Assembly (NCBI GenBank): GCA_017512985.1
Contig: JAFWEJ010000006.1
Location: 1 to 64,000, forward strand
DNA: 64,000 nucleotides
From: Clostridia bacterium
Lineage (GTDB): Bacteria; Bacillota; Clostridia; Christensenellales; Aristaeellaceae
Direction of reading: 5' to 3'
Position 1 is the stretch's first letter. Each line of letters opens with the position of its first letter. Of this stretch, positions 16,933 through 26,257 are shown one piece after another. The translations under genes and the position numbers were made by a program. The notes beneath the pieces are model-generated. The model searched no databases and was not told where the DNA came from. It worked only from the letters and a program-made list of their open reading frames with translations.

Positions 16933-17463
16933 GTGGCCAGGATTGTGATTGTCAGCCAGTCTGAAGACAGCCGAAACAAGCTATTCCGGCTTCTTACCTC
17001 CTCCGGATTTCAGGTATTCCGCAGCTGCTCATCGGGAAGTGAGCTGCGGCGGGCGCTGAGCGAAAGCGAAGACTGCGTTGTAGTGATGATCGGTTTCACA
17101 CCGGACTGCAAACCGGATGAACTGATGTGGGACTATAAGGACAGCATCCAGATCCTGCTGATCGCAAAGCAGCCGGTGCTGGAGAACATCGAATCGCCGG
17201 AGGTTTTCCGGCTCACGATGCCGGCCTCCGGGCAGGCCGTGATCGGCGCCGTGGAAATGCTGTCGCAGCTGCACCGGATGAAGCTGCCCCGGCGGACCGG
17301 AGAAAGCAAGGACATCGTGGACCGCGCGAAAGCCGTGCTGATGAAGCAGAAGGGGCTTTCCGAACCGGAAGCGCACCGCTCCATGCAGCAGTACGCGATG
17401 AACCACGGGATGAAGATGGCTGAATTCGCACAGCGGATTCTTGAGCAATCGGGGGAATTATAA
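16933..17463 (+). CDS. ANTAR-domain RNA-binding antiterminator of nitrogen genes
   Basis: A 176-residue protein with an N-terminal response-regulator-like fold (residues 1-110) and a C-terminal ANTAR domain (about 115-170: KDIVDRAKAVLMKQKGLSEP, then AHRSMQQYAMNHGMKMAEFA). The receiver lacks the phospho-acceptor Asp (VVMIGFTPD in its place), so it is a pseudo-receiver that probably senses by ligand or partner rather than by phosphorylation. Start GTG 16933 is chosen for GGAGGTG upstream; the TTG start at 16918 has none. It overlaps gltB by one base. Family members bind hexaloop hairpins and prevent termination, often at glnA, amt and glt genes. Confidence 0.9.
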   Translation: MARIVIVSQSEDSRNKLFRLLTSSGFQVFRSCSSGSELRRALSESEDCVVVMIGFTPDCKPDELMWDYKDSIQILLIAKQPVLENIESPEVFRLTMPASGQAVIGAVEMLSQLHRMKLPRRTGESKDIVDRAKAVLMKQKGLSEPEAHRSMQQYAMNHGMKMAEFAQRILEQSGEL

Positions 17464-20400
17464 TGAGGGACCGACAGTATCCTCTTTATCATGAAGAACT
17501 GGAACATGACAGCTGCGGCGTGGGCGCCGTGGTGGATCTGAACGCGAAAGCGACCCACCGGACCGTGGACCAGGCGCTGTGCATTGTGGAACGCCTGGCT
17601 CACCGGGCGGGCAGCGACGCGCAGGGAACTACCGGCGACGGCGTCGGCATTATGACGCAGCTGCCCCACACACTGTTTGCCGCCTGGGCCAGGGAAGAGG
17701 GAATTGCCCTGGGCAACCCGGGAGACTACGGCGTGGGTATGTTCTTCCTGCCGGAGGATGAGGTCGGCGCCCGGAATACGGCCGGAATTTTTGAACAGCT
17801 GGCGGAATCCGAAGGGATCCCGGTGCTGGGGTGGCGGGAGGTACCCTGCCACCCGGCCCAGCTGGGCGCCGGAGCGCGGCGGACGATGCCGTGCATCCGG
17901 CAGTGTTTTCTGAAAAGGCCGAAGGAGACCGCCGCCGGGCAGGACTTTGACCGGCGGCTTTATGTTTTACGCCGCGTTTTTGAACACCAGGACACGGACG
18001 CCTACGTCTGCTCCTTGTCCAGCCGCACGATTGTCTACAAGGGCATGATGCTGGTGAACCAGCTGCGTTCCTTCTACGACGACCTGCAGGATGTACGCTA
18101 CGCCAGCAGCATGGCGATGGTGCATTCCCGTTTTTCCACCAATACATTCCCTTCCTGGAGCAAGGCGCATCCCCAGCGGATGCTCCTGCACAACGGAGAA
18201 ATCAATACGATCCGGGGCAACCACGACCGCATGAAGGCCCGCGAGGAGACCATGCGCTCCGACGTGATGGGCGACGAGATGCGGCGGGTGCTGCCCGTGG
18301 TCGACAACGACGGCAGCGACAGCCAGATGCTCGACAATACGCTTGAGTTCCTGACGATGAACGGTTTCCCGCTGCCGCTGGCCGGTATGATCCTGCTGCC
18401 GGAACCCTGGCAGGGGCAGAAGAAGGAAACGCCCTGGAAGGATCTGTACCGTTATTATGCCACGATGATGGAGCCCTGGGACGGCCCAGCGGCGATCCTT
18501 TATTCCGACGGCGACACAGTCTGCGCGTCCCTGGACCGGAACGGCCTGCGGCCGCTGCGCTGCGCGCTGACTGACGACCGGCGCCTGATCCTCACATCCG
18601 AGGCGGGGGTGCTGTTTGAGGAGAACGCCCATATCCTGCGCCGGTGGAAACTGAAGGCCGGCGACGTGCTGGAAGCAGACCTGAAGACCGGCCGGCTCAC
18701 AGAGAGCGGCGAACTGAAATCCCGCTTCGCGCAGGAGCATCCCTATACCGAATGGATGAAGAAACTGGTGCGCCTGGCGGACCTGCCGGAGACGGAAGTG
18801 CCAGCGGAAGACCTTTCCGACGAACAGCGGGAGAAGCTCTGCAGGGCATTTCACTATACCTGGGAAGACATGCAGGACGTGGTGCTGCCGATGGCGGCGA
18901 AGGGTACGGAACCCATTGTTTCCATGGGCGCGGACGTGCCGGTGGCGGCGCTGTCGAAGACTCACCCGTCCGTTTACGATTATTTCCGCCAGCGTTTCGC
19001 GCAGGTGACGAACCCGCCGATTGACGCGCTGCGGGAAGAAGTGAAGACCGACTGCTCCATCTATGTCGGCGACGACGGCAACCTGCTTTCCCGGGAAGCC
19101 GCGAACAGCGCCGTGCTGGAGCTGCCCTCCCCGGTGCTGACCGAAGAGGAGCTGCAGCGGATCCGCGAGATGAAGCATGAGGACTTTTCCGTCCGTACTG
19201 TCTCCCTGCTCTATGACAAAAAAGGCAGCCTGCGGAACGCGCTGGAGCAGTTCTTTGCCGTGTGCGACCAGGCCTGCCGCGACCATATCAATATCCTGAT
19301 CCTGTCCGACCGGGGCGTGAGCGCAGAGAAGATGGCGATCCCGTCGCTGCTGGCGGTTTCCGCGCTGGAGCAGCACCTGATCCGGATCAAGAAGCGCACC
19401 GCGGTTTCCGTGATCCTGGAGAGCGGCGAGCCCCGGGATGTCCATCAGCTGGCCATGCTGATTGCCTTCGGCGCCCGGGCGGTGAACCCGTACCTGGCCC
19501 ATGCCTGCGTCCGCGCGATGTGCGCTGACGGACAGGTTGAGAAGGCACCGGAGGACGCGATCCGGGATTACGACAGGGCACTGACGGCCGGCGTGCTGAA
19601 GATCGCCTCGAAGATGGGCGTTTCCGTACTGCAGGCTTACCAGAGTGCCCAGCTGTTTGAGGCGGTCGGCCTGGACAGCGGGTTTGTCGACACCTATTTC
19701 ACGAACACCCCGTGCTCGCTCGGCGGGACAGACCTGAACCGGGTGGAAGCGGACAGCCGCTACCATCACGACGCGGCGTTCGCACCGGCGGCGCTGCCGG
19801 GCCTGCCCAGCGTGGGCACGCACAAATACAGGAGGAGTCCCGAAGCCGAGGAGCACCTCTATGCGCCGGAAACCATCCACCTGCTGCAGCAGGCGGTCTG
19901 GACGGACGACCGGGCAACCTTTGACAAATATGCCGCGCGGGTGGAGAACGAGGGACCGCAGACGATCCGCTCCATGCTCTCCTTCCGGTTTGACGCGTGC
20001 CGGCCTGTTCCGCTGGATAAGGTGGAACCGGCCAGCGAGATTGTCAAACGCTTCCGTACAGGCGCCATGAGCTACGGCTCCATTTCCCAGGAAGCGCACG
20101 AGTGCATGGCGAAGGCCATGAACCGCCTGGGCGGCCGCTCCAACAGCGGCGAGGGCGGCGAGCTGCCGGAACGCTTCGGCACGGAACTGAACTCCGCGAT
20201 CAAGCAGGTGGCCTCCGGCCGCTTCGGCGTGACGCGGGAATACCTGCTCTCCGCAAAGGAAATCCAGATCAAGATGGCGCAGGGCGCCAAGCCCGGCGAG
20301 GGCGGGCACCTGCCCGGCGCAAAGGTGACCGACAGCGTGGCGAAGACCCGCTGCTCCACTCCGGGGATCTCCCTGATTTCCCCGCCGCCGCACCATGATA

Positions 20401-21782
20401 TCTATTCCATTGAGGACCTGGCGGAACTGATTTACGACCTGCAGTGCGCGAACGAGGACGCGAAGATCACCGTGAAGCTGGTGGCGTCCGCGGGCGTGGG
20501 CACCATTGCCAGCGGTGTGGCCAAGGCCGGCGCCGGCGGCATCCTGATTTCCGGCGGCGAGGGCGGCACCGGCGCCGCACCCATGAGCAGCGTGCATCAC
20601 GCGGGCCTGCCCTGGGAGATCGGCCTGGCCGAAGCGCACCAGGTGCTCTGTCGCAACCGGCTGCGCCAGACGGTTACTCTGGAGACCGACGGCAAGCTCA
20701 TGACCGGGCACGACGTCATGGTGGCGCTGCTGCTCGGCGCGGAACAGTTCGGTTTTGCCACGGCGCCCCTGGTCACCATGGGCTGCCGGATGATGCGGGT
20801 CTGCCAGCTGGGCACCTGCCCGTTCGGCATCGCGACCCAGAATCCGGAACTGCGCAAGCGCTTCAAAGGCAAGCCTGAATATGTGGAACGGTTCATGCTC
20901 TTTATCGCGGAACAGATGCGGGAGATCATGGCGAAGCTCGGCGCGCGCACCGTGAACGAGCTGGTGGGCCGCAGTGACCTGCTGGCCGTGAAGGACAGCG
21001 CTGCAATGGATCTTTCCGACCTGACCGGATTTGCCCGGAACACTCACTTCCAGCCCGCCGCGAAGCATGACTTCCACCTGACGGAACGGGCTGACGCGCG
21101 GCTGTACCAGGACCATGTGCACCTGATGACCACCGACCGCGCCTTCGGTACGATGCTGAAGGGCGACCGGCATATCCAGGCCCAGGGCTGCGGCGGACAG
21201 AGCTTCGGCGCGTTCCTGGCCCGCGGGCAGGAGATCACGCTCTACGGCGTAGCGAACGACTACCTGGGCAAGGGCCTTTCCGGCGGCACGCTGGCGGTCT
21301 GTCCGCCCGCGGACAGCATCTGGAAGAAGGAAGACACCCTGATCGGCAATGTGGCACTCTACGGCGCGACGAGCGGCTACGCCTTTGTGGCCGGTATGGC
21401 GGGTGAACGCTTTGCCGTGCGCAATTCCGGCGCGTGGGCGGTTGTAGAAGGCGTGGGTGACCATGGCTGCGAGTACATGACCGGCGGCCGGGTGGCCGTG
21501 CTGGGCCCGGTGGGCGACAACTTTGCCGCGGGGATGAGCGGCGGCGTGGCGTGGGTGCTGGATGAGGACGGGCAGCTGCAAGACCGCCTGAACACCGGCC
21601 ATGTGAAACTCTATGAAGTATCCGACAAACAGGCGGATGAGCTGAACCGGCTGCTGGAGATGCACTTAAAAGCCACCGGTTCCGCAAAGGCAAAAGAGAT
21701 CCTGGAGCATTTCAAAGACTGGTTGCCGAAGTTCAAAGCGGTCATCTCGGACGAATACCTCAACTGGCTGAAGGGAGCGTGA
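17463..21782 (+). CDS. gltB: Glutamate synthase large (alpha) subunit
   Basis: A 1439-residue ferredoxin/NADPH-type GOGAT large subunit that transfers the glutamine amide to 2-oxoglutarate. The Ntn nucleophile is Cys18 (EHDSCGVG), so a 17-residue propeptide is expected to be removed. The FMN-binding synthase domain carries GEGGELPERFGTELNSAIKQ, KPGEGGHLPG and GAGGILISGGEGGTGA. The 3Fe-4S motif is CRMMRVCQLGTCPFG near residue 1115. A GXXGXXXG beta-helix region ends the protein. The ATG overlaps the ANTAR stop (TAATG), which implies translational coupling. Confidence 0.98.
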   Translation: MRDRQYPLYHEELEHDSCGVGAVVDLNAKATHRTVDQALCIVERLAHRAGSDAQGTTGDGVGIMTQLPHTLFAAWAREEGIALGNPGDYGVGMFFLPEDEVGARNTAGIFEQLAESEGIPVLGWREVPCHPAQLGAGARRTMPCIRQCFLKRPKETAAGQDFDRRLYVLRRVFEHQDTDAYVCSLSSRTIVYKGMMLVNQLRSFYDDLQDVRYASSMAMVHSRFSTNTFPSWSKAHPQRMLLHNGEINTIRGNHDRMKAREETMRSDVMGDEMRRVLPVVDNDGSDSQMLDNTLEFLTMNGFPLPLAGMILLPEPWQGQKKETPWKDLYRYYATMMEPWDGPAAILYSDGDTVCASLDRNGLRPLRCALTDDRRLILTSEAGVLFEENAHILRRWKLKAGDVLEADLKTGRLTESGELKSRFAQEHPYTEWMKKLVRLADLPETEVPAEDLSDEQREKLCRAFHYTWEDMQDVVLPMAAKGTEPIVSMGADVPVAALSKTHPSVYDYFRQRFAQVTNPPIDALREEVKTDCSIYVGDDGNLLSREAANSAVLELPSPVLTEEELQRIREMKHEDFSVRTVSLLYDKKGSLRNALEQFFAVCDQACRDHINILILSDRGVSAEKMAIPSLLAVSALEQHLIRIKKRTAVSVILESGEPRDVHQLAMLIAFGARAVNPYLAHACVRAMCADGQVEKAPEDAIRDYDRALTAGVLKIASKMGVSVLQAYQSAQLFEAVGLDSGFVDTYFTNTPCSLGGTDLNRVEADSRYHHDAAFAPAALPGLPSVGTHKYRRSPEAEEHLYAPETIHLLQQAVWTDDRATFDKYAARVENEGPQTIRSMLSFRFDACRPVPLDKVEPASEIVKRFRTGAMSYGSISQEAHECMAKAMNRLGGRSNSGEGGELPERFGTELNSAIKQVASGRFGVTREYLLSAKEIQIKMAQGAKPGEGGHLPGAKVTDSVAKTRCSTPGISLISPPPHHDIYSIEDLAELIYDLQCANEDAKITVKLVASAGVGTIASGVAKAGAGGILISGGEGGTGAAPMSSVHHAGLPWEIGLAEAHQVLCRNRLRQTVTLETDGKLMTGHDVMVALLLGAEQFGFATAPLVTMGCRMMRVCQLGTCPFGIATQNPELRKRFKGKPEYVERFMLFIAEQMREIMAKLGARTVNELVGRSDLLAVKDSAAMDLSDLTGFARNTHFQPAAKHDFHLTERADARLYQDHVHLMTTDRAFGTMLKGDRHIQAQGCGGQSFGAFLARGQEITLYGVANDYLGKGLSGGTLAVCPPADSIWKKEDTLIGNVALYGATSGYAFVAGMAGERFAVRNSGAWAVVEGVGDHGCEYMTGGRVAVLGPVGDNFAAGMSGGVAWVLDEDGQLQDRLNTGHVKLYEVSDKQADELNRLLEMHLKATGSAKAKEILEHFKDWLPKFKAVISDEYLNWLKGA

Positions 21783-21786
21783 GACT

Positions 21787-23196
21787 GTGGGCAGTACAAC
21801 AGGTTTCCTGGATACAGTCAGGATTGAAAATCCCTTCCGGAATGCGGATGTGAGGCTCGGTGATTTTGCAGACCTGCATATGCCCCAGTCCCGGGAAGCC
21901 AGGCATGCGCAGGCGTCCCGCTGCATGAACTGCGGCGTGCCCTTCTGCCAGTCTGATTTCGGCTGCCCGCTCCATAACCTGATCCCGGAGTGGAACGACC
22001 TGCTTTACCGCGGACAGGAAAAGGAAGCGCTGGCGCGCCTGCTGCGCACGGCGCCGTTCCCGGAGTTCACGGGACACGTCTGCCCCGCCCTGTGCGAGAA
22101 GGCGTGCAACCTGGAGAACGACGCGACAACCAACAAGGACAATGAGCTGTACCTGATTGAGACAGGCTTCGAGAAGGGCTGGATCCGGCCGCGGATTCCC
22201 GCGACGCGCTCCGGCAAGCGTGCGGCGGTGATCGGCAGCGGACCGTCCGGCCTGGCCGCGGCGGACCTGCTGAACCAGCTGGGGCATGAGGTGACGGTGA
22301 TCGAAAAGGCAGACCGCCCCGGCGGCCTGCTGATGTACGGTATCCCGAACATGAAGCTGCCCAAGGAGATTGTGGAACGCCGCGTCCGCCTGATGGAGGC
22401 GGAAGGCATCCGCTTTGCCCTGAACACAGAGGCGGTGCCGGAGGAACTGCAGGGCTACGACGCGGTACTGCTGTGCGGCGGCGCGCGCAAACCTCGCTCC
22501 CTGAACGTGGAGCATATGGACGCGAAGGGCGTTATGTTTGCTGTGGATTATCTGACGGCGGCGACCCGCGCCGTGCTGGGGAAGACGGATTCCGAAGCGT
22601 CCGCGAAGGACAAGTTTGTGATTGTGGTCGGCGGCGGTGATACCGGCAACGACTGCGTGGGCACAGCCCTGCGGCAGGGCTGCGTCTCCGTGACACAGCT
22701 GGAGATGATGCCCGCCCCGCCGGGGGAGCGGACGGCGAACAATCCCTGGCCGGAATGGCCGCGCACGCTGCGCACCGACTACGGCCAGATGGAAGCGATC
22801 CACCGCCAGGGGAGCGACCCCCGGATCTATGAGACCACGGTAAAACAGATCATCACTGATGACTACGGCAACATTACCGCCCTGGAGACCGTGAAGCTGC
22901 AGCGAACCCCGGAAGGGAAGTTCGCGCAGGTGGAAGGCAGCGAACAGACGCTGCCCTGCGGCCTGCTCCTGATCGCGGCGGGCTTTGTCGGCTGCGAGGA
23001 AAAGACGCTGGATCGTTTTGCACTGACGCCGGACACCCGCGGCAGGCTGCTGCCGGAGGACGGCGGCCATCACCTGACCGGCAGGCTCTTCAGCGCCGGC
23101 GATATGCGCAACGGGCAGTCCCTGGTCGTGCGAGCCCTGGCTGACGGCCGGAACGCCGTCCGGGAAGTGGACACGTGGCTGAAGGGCCAGGATTAG
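21787..23196 (+). CDS. gltD: Glutamate synthase small (beta) subunit
   Basis: A 469-residue FAD-dependent NADPH oxidoreductase that feeds electrons to GltB. The N terminus has two Cys clusters for 4Fe-4S centres (CMNCGVPFCQ ... GCPLHN and CPALCEKACN). The FAD motif is GSGPSGLAAADLL near residue 148 and the NADPH motif is VVGGGDTGNDCVG near residue 282. Start GTG 21787 lies 4 nt after gltB with GGAG upstream. A strong terminator follows directly. Confidence 0.97.
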   Translation: MGSTTGFLDTVRIENPFRNADVRLGDFADLHMPQSREARHAQASRCMNCGVPFCQSDFGCPLHNLIPEWNDLLYRGQEKEALARLLRTAPFPEFTGHVCPALCEKACNLENDATTNKDNELYLIETGFEKGWIRPRIPATRSGKRAAVIGSGPSGLAAADLLNQLGHEVTVIEKADRPGGLLMYGIPNMKLPKEIVERRVRLMEAEGIRFALNTEAVPEELQGYDAVLLCGGARKPRSLNVEHMDAKGVMFAVDYLTAATRAVLGKTDSEASAKDKFVIVVGGGDTGNDCVGTALRQGCVSVTQLEMMPAPPGERTANNPWPEWPRTLRTDYGQMEAIHRQGSDPRIYETTVKQIITDDYGNITALETVKLQRTPEGKFAQVEGSEQTLPCGLLLIAAGFVGCEEKTLDRFALTPDTRGRLLPEDGGHHLTGRLFSAGDMRNGQSLVVRALADGRNAVREVDTWLKGQD

Positions 23197-23206
23197 ACAG
23201 GAACAC

Positions 23207-23240
23207 ACCGGCTTTCCGCAACAGCGGAAGGCCGGTTTTC
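23207..23240 (+). terminator. gltBD terminator
   Basis: ACCGGC(T)TTCCG pairs with CGGAA(G)GCCGGT across a 6-nt loop and is followed by TTTTC, 10 nt after the gltD stop. The next 220 bases to the STAS gene hold only a TATAAT at 23410-23415 with no convincing -35. Confidence 0.85.
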
Positions 23241-23462
23241 TCTGCCCTGCCGCGGTTGGCGGATGGTTTTCGGACAGCCCGGGATAAAGCCGGGGCGGCG
23301 GCCGGACATGAAATCCCGCAGGCTGTCTGCAGGTTTCGGCGCGGGATCATGACGGACAGAATACTTTCAGGACATGGATTTGCCTGTTTATTTTGTCGAT
23401 AATGTGTTGTATAATACAAAAAAACAACAACAAATACCGCTATAACCAAGGAGGAACAGATC

Positions 23463-23759
23463 ATGACCATAACCAAAGAATGGAATGGAACCGAACTGAA
23501 GATTGCCCTGGAAGGACGTCTGGATACCATGACTGCCCCGGAACTGGAGGCGGAATTAAATCAGAATCCGGGAAACGCGGAAAGCCTGATACTGGATTTC
23601 AGCAAGCTGGATTATATTTCTTCTGCCGGACTGAGAGTGCTTCTGTCCGCTCATAAGGCAATGAGCGCAAAAGGCGGAATGAAGGTCACGAATGTCAATG
23701 AGATCGTACGTGAAGTATTTGAAGTCACCGGTTTCGCGGACATCCTGACGATCGAATAA
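23463..23759 (+). CDS. STAS-domain anti-anti-sigma factor
   Basis: A 98-residue single STAS domain like SpoIIAA/RsbV. The phosphorylatable serine lies in DYISSAGLRVLLSAHK near residue 58. Unphosphorylated forms free a sigma factor or another target by binding the cognate kinase. AAGGAGG precedes ATG 23463. The next gene, 20 nt downstream, is an ATPase-fold kinase/anti-sigma candidate interrupted by a stop codon, so the switch may be broken or recoded. A sigma factor partner is not encoded next to it. Confidence 0.9.
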   Translation: MTITKEWNGTELKIALEGRLDTMTAPELEAELNQNPGNAESLILDFSKLDYISSAGLRVLLSAHKAMSAKGGMKVTNVNEIVREVFEVTGFADILTIE

Positions 23760-23779
23760 CAGAGAAAGGATAAGCAGCG

Positions 23780-24316
23780 ATGAAATCCAATGTGATCATT
23801 ATCGATAACTAGGGAAACGGATTTGAGAAAACAATAGAAGAAGCCCGGAAAGTAGCCGCGTATGAGACGCTGAGCCACAAAGACTCCCTGCATCTGCAGC
23901 TGTGCGCAGAGGAAATGCTCAGCCTGGTGAGAAGCGTGACGGGCGAGCTGAAGGCATCTTTCTGGATCGAGTCAGAAGGCAGGACGTTCTGCATGAATAT
24001 GTCCACCCAGACGATCCTGGACAGGGAAAAGCGCGCGCAGCTTCTGGCATCTACCACTTCCGGAAAAAACGAGGCGGCAAAAAGCTTCCTGGGGCAGCTG
24101 CGGGATATGTTTGAACAGGCTCTGGAAGCCGAAGCAAACCATAATAACGATCTTCCTGACGATGTGCTGGATGATCTTGCAAATCATACAATTGAGTGCA
24201 CGGATCCGGAATGGGACGAATATGAACAGTCCACGCTGAAAAAACTGGCGAATACCATCAAGATCGGTATCCGCGGCGGCACTGTCAATATGACGGTAAT
24301 CACATCCTTTGCTTGA
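23780..24316 (+). pseudogene. HATPase-type anti-sigma kinase with in-frame amber codon
   Basis: The reading frame from ATG 23780 gives MKSNVIIIDN, then TAG at 23810-23812, then continues open for 167 codons in the same frame (GNGFEKTIEEARKVAAYETL, SHKDSLHLQLCAEEMLSLVRS ...). The sequence around the stop is continuous protein-like, and LHLQLCAEEML resembles the N-box helix of serine-kinase ATPases. GAAAGGA precedes the ATG. From memory, related proteins carry Ser or another residue at this point. After the stop at 24316, frame +1 reads a plausible tail (VQVVIRLQVQQVAEDLRKLI) to 24401, so a second lesion near the 3' end is possible. It is either a pseudogene, a sequencing error or a read-through case. 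Confidence 0.6.
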
Positions 24317-24434
24317 CCGGAACAGCGTGCAGGTTGTGATCAGGCTGCAGGTGCAGCAGGTGGCGGAAGATCTGAGGAAACTGATAAATGATGTAAAGTG
24401 AAAAATCAAAAACAGCCGAAGAACAATCCGGTTG

Positions 24435-24463
24435 TTGACAAGCTGATCTGATCCATGTTATTT
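24435..24463 (+). promoter_or_regulatory. Promoter of the T-box-controlled ECF operon
   Basis: TTGACA (24435-24440) and TTATTT (24458-24463), spacer 17 nt, directly before the T-box leader. Confidence 0.6.
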
Positions 24464-24735
24464 TTTCTCACGAATACTGAAACCTTAGAGGCGAAAGTCA
24501 AACCGGAAGGGACGCCTACAGAGAGCGGGGAGCGCTGAGAACCCGCGGAAGGTTCACCGGCAAATGGTTCGCTGAGGGAAAGGGGAAACGGGATCTTCCC
24601 GGAGTATCCGGACCGTGGGCTCGCGTTAAGGGCAGAGTGTGTGTTGGCACACTCGTGAGAGAGAACCGGTTTCCGGTTCAAATGAAGGTGGCACCATGGA
24701 TTAACAATCCGTCCTTTACAAGGGACGGATTTTTC
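24464..24735 (+). promoter_or_regulatory. T-box riboswitch, probably tRNA-Trp
   Basis: The Stem I distal part contains AGAGAG followed by a hairpin with GGGGAGCGCTGAGAACCC. The T-box core GAAGGTGGCACC is at 24684-24695. The terminator ATCCGTCC/GGACGGAT plus TTTTT ends at 24734. The specifier loop 3' strand reads CAAAUGGUUCGC, so the codon is UGG (24565-24567) or AUG in a shifted register. The antiterminator bulge is UGGC, which pairs with discriminator base G73. tRNA-Trp has G73 and tRNA-Met has A73, so Trp fits best. Confidence 0.85.
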
Positions 24736-24829
24736 TGTTGCCGGACTTCCTTTCACGCACCGGGGTGGCAACCGGTACCAACAACATTATTTTGTGAAGC
24801 CCCACAGGGGCAGAAAGGAAGGAAACCCC

Positions 24830-25369
24830 ATGACTGAAAAGAGAGTACTTAAAACCCAGGAGACCAAAGGATTCTCCATCCAGGACCTGATCATCGTCGC
24901 CGTGCTGCTTGCGGCCGGTACCGTGCTGAAGCTGTTTGTCGGCAGCGTGATCAACTTCTTCGGCATGAAGCCGAACTTCATCATCGCTTCCTATTGCCTG
25001 GCAATCCTGCTGGTCCGGCCCAACCTGGTCGGATGCGCCATCATCGGCATCCTGGCCGGCGCCATCTGCCAGTTCCTGCCCGGAACCCCGTACCTGAACT
25101 TCATCTCTGAGCTGCTGGGCGCCGTGGCCATGTACTTCATGATCAAGATTCCCTTTAAGTTCGGGAAGCTGGACCTGAACCCGCTGCTGTCCACCTTTGT
25201 TTCCACGGTGATTTCCGGCGGCAGCTTCGTAATCTGCCTGCTGGTGTTCATGGGCGCGAGCTCTTCCAGCCTGGTGGCTTACATCCCGATCGTGCTGGGC
25301 ACCGCCGCCATCGGCAGCGTGATCGTCCAGCTGCTGTACCTGCCACTGAAGAAAGTGCTGAACAGATGA
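24830..25369 (+). CDS. ECF transporter S component, TrpP-like
   Basis: A 179-residue membrane protein with five or six hydrophobic segments. Sequence and length are like the TrpP/YhaG tryptophan-uptake family (FGMKPNFIIASYCLAILLV, GAICQFLPGTPYLNFISELL). It would bind substrate and work with the two ATPases and the T protein that follow. Start ATG 24830 has AAGGAAGG upstream; an extension to 24794 has no ribosome site. It is the first gene after the T-box. The T-box specificity and the family point to tryptophan. Confidence 0.75.
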   Translation: MTEKRVLKTQETKGFSIQDLIIVAVLLAAGTVLKLFVGSVINFFGMKPNFIIASYCLAILLVRPNLVGCAIIGILAGAICQFLPGTPYLNFISELLGAVAMYFMIKIPFKFGKLDLNPLLSTFVSTVISGGSFVICLLVFMGASSSSLVAYIPIVLGTAAIGSVIVQLLYLPLKKVLNR

Positions 25370-25417
25370 TGCGGAGGACGGCAATACTGACCGCAATGAC
25401 TTGAGGAGTCAAACAAG

Positions 25418-26257
25418 ATGATTGAGATTCAGGATCTGACCTTTATCTACAAGGACGAGAAAAAGCCCGCCCTGCAGGATATCCGCCTGACCATTCCGGA
25501 AGGCGGATTCCTGGGGGTGATCGGCCCGGCCGGCGCGGGAAAGACCACGCTGGCCAGGGCTGTCAGCGGCATGATTCCCCATCACTATACGGGGGATTAT
25601 TACGGCAGCGTCACGGTGAACGGCATGGACACCGTGGAAACCTCCCTGGAGGATATTTCCCGGCTGGTGGGCATGGTGTTCCAGGACGTGGACAGCCAGA
25701 TCATTTCTCCCGTGGTGGAGGATGAGCTGCTTTACGGGCTGGAGAACTTCGGCATCCCGCGGGAGGAGATCCCGCAGCGGATCGACGAAGCGCTGCAGAA
25801 GGTCGGAATCGCGGACCTGCGGGAGCGCGCGGTCGGCTCCCTGTCCGGCGGACAGCGCCAGAAGGTGGCCATCGCGTCCATCATCGCGCTGAGGCCCCGG
25901 ATCCTGGTGCTGGACGAGCCGACAGGTGAACTGGATCCCCGGAGCAGCCGCCAGGTGTTCTCCCTGCTGAAGGAACTGAACGAGGAGCAGAGGATCACCG
26001 TCATCATTATTGAACAGAAGATCATGCTGCTGTGCGAGTTTGCCAGGCAGCTCGCGGTGCTGAGCGAAGGAAAGATCGTCCGGCAGGGCGATACCCGGGA
26101 CGTGCTTGCGCACGCGGAGGAACTGGAAGCGCTGGGCGTCAACTGCCCGCGAGTCACCACGCTTTCCCGTGCCGTTTCTGTAAAGACCGGGGAGGAACAG
26201 CCCGTCTGCCTTAACCTGGACGAGGCGGAAGCCATGGTAAGGAGGCTGATTTCATGA
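25418..26257 (+). CDS. ecfA1: ECF transporter ATPase 1
   Basis: A 279-residue ABC ATPase of the energy-coupling-factor type. Walker A GPAGAGKTT (residues 36-44), Q-loop MVFQDVDSQI, signature LSGGQRQK, Walker B ILVLDEPTGELDP. The switch (H-loop) position reads IIEQK where EcfA proteins normally have EHK or THD, so the catalytic His is replaced by Gln. The second ATPase retains His, so this dimer probably has one degenerate catalytic site. It overlaps the second ATPase gene by 4 nt. Confidence 0.92.
   Translation: MIEIQDLTFIYKDEKKPALQDIRLTIPEGGFLGVIGPAGAGKTTLARAVSGMIPHHYTGDYYGSVTVNGMDTVETSLEDISRLVGMVFQDVDSQIISPVVEDELLYGLENFGIPREEIPQRIDEALQKVGIADLRERAVGSLSGGQRQKVAIASIIALRPRILVLDEPTGELDPRSSRQVFSLLKELNEEQRITVIIIEQKIMLLCEFARQLAVLSEGKIVRQGDTRDVLAHAEELEALGVNCPRVTTLSRAVSVKTGEEQPVCLNLDEAEAMVRRLIS

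Noticed and set aside
17967-21665. Very long antisense open frame (1232 codons) opposite gltB
   Set aside because: It is a by-product of GC-rich third positions in gltB; the protein is low-complexity in His, Gln and Arg, matches no family and has no ribosome site.
23810-23812. Pyrrolysine-type recoding of the amber codon
   Set aside because: No pyrrolysine genes are in the window and the family is not known to use it; pseudogene or sequencing error is simpler.
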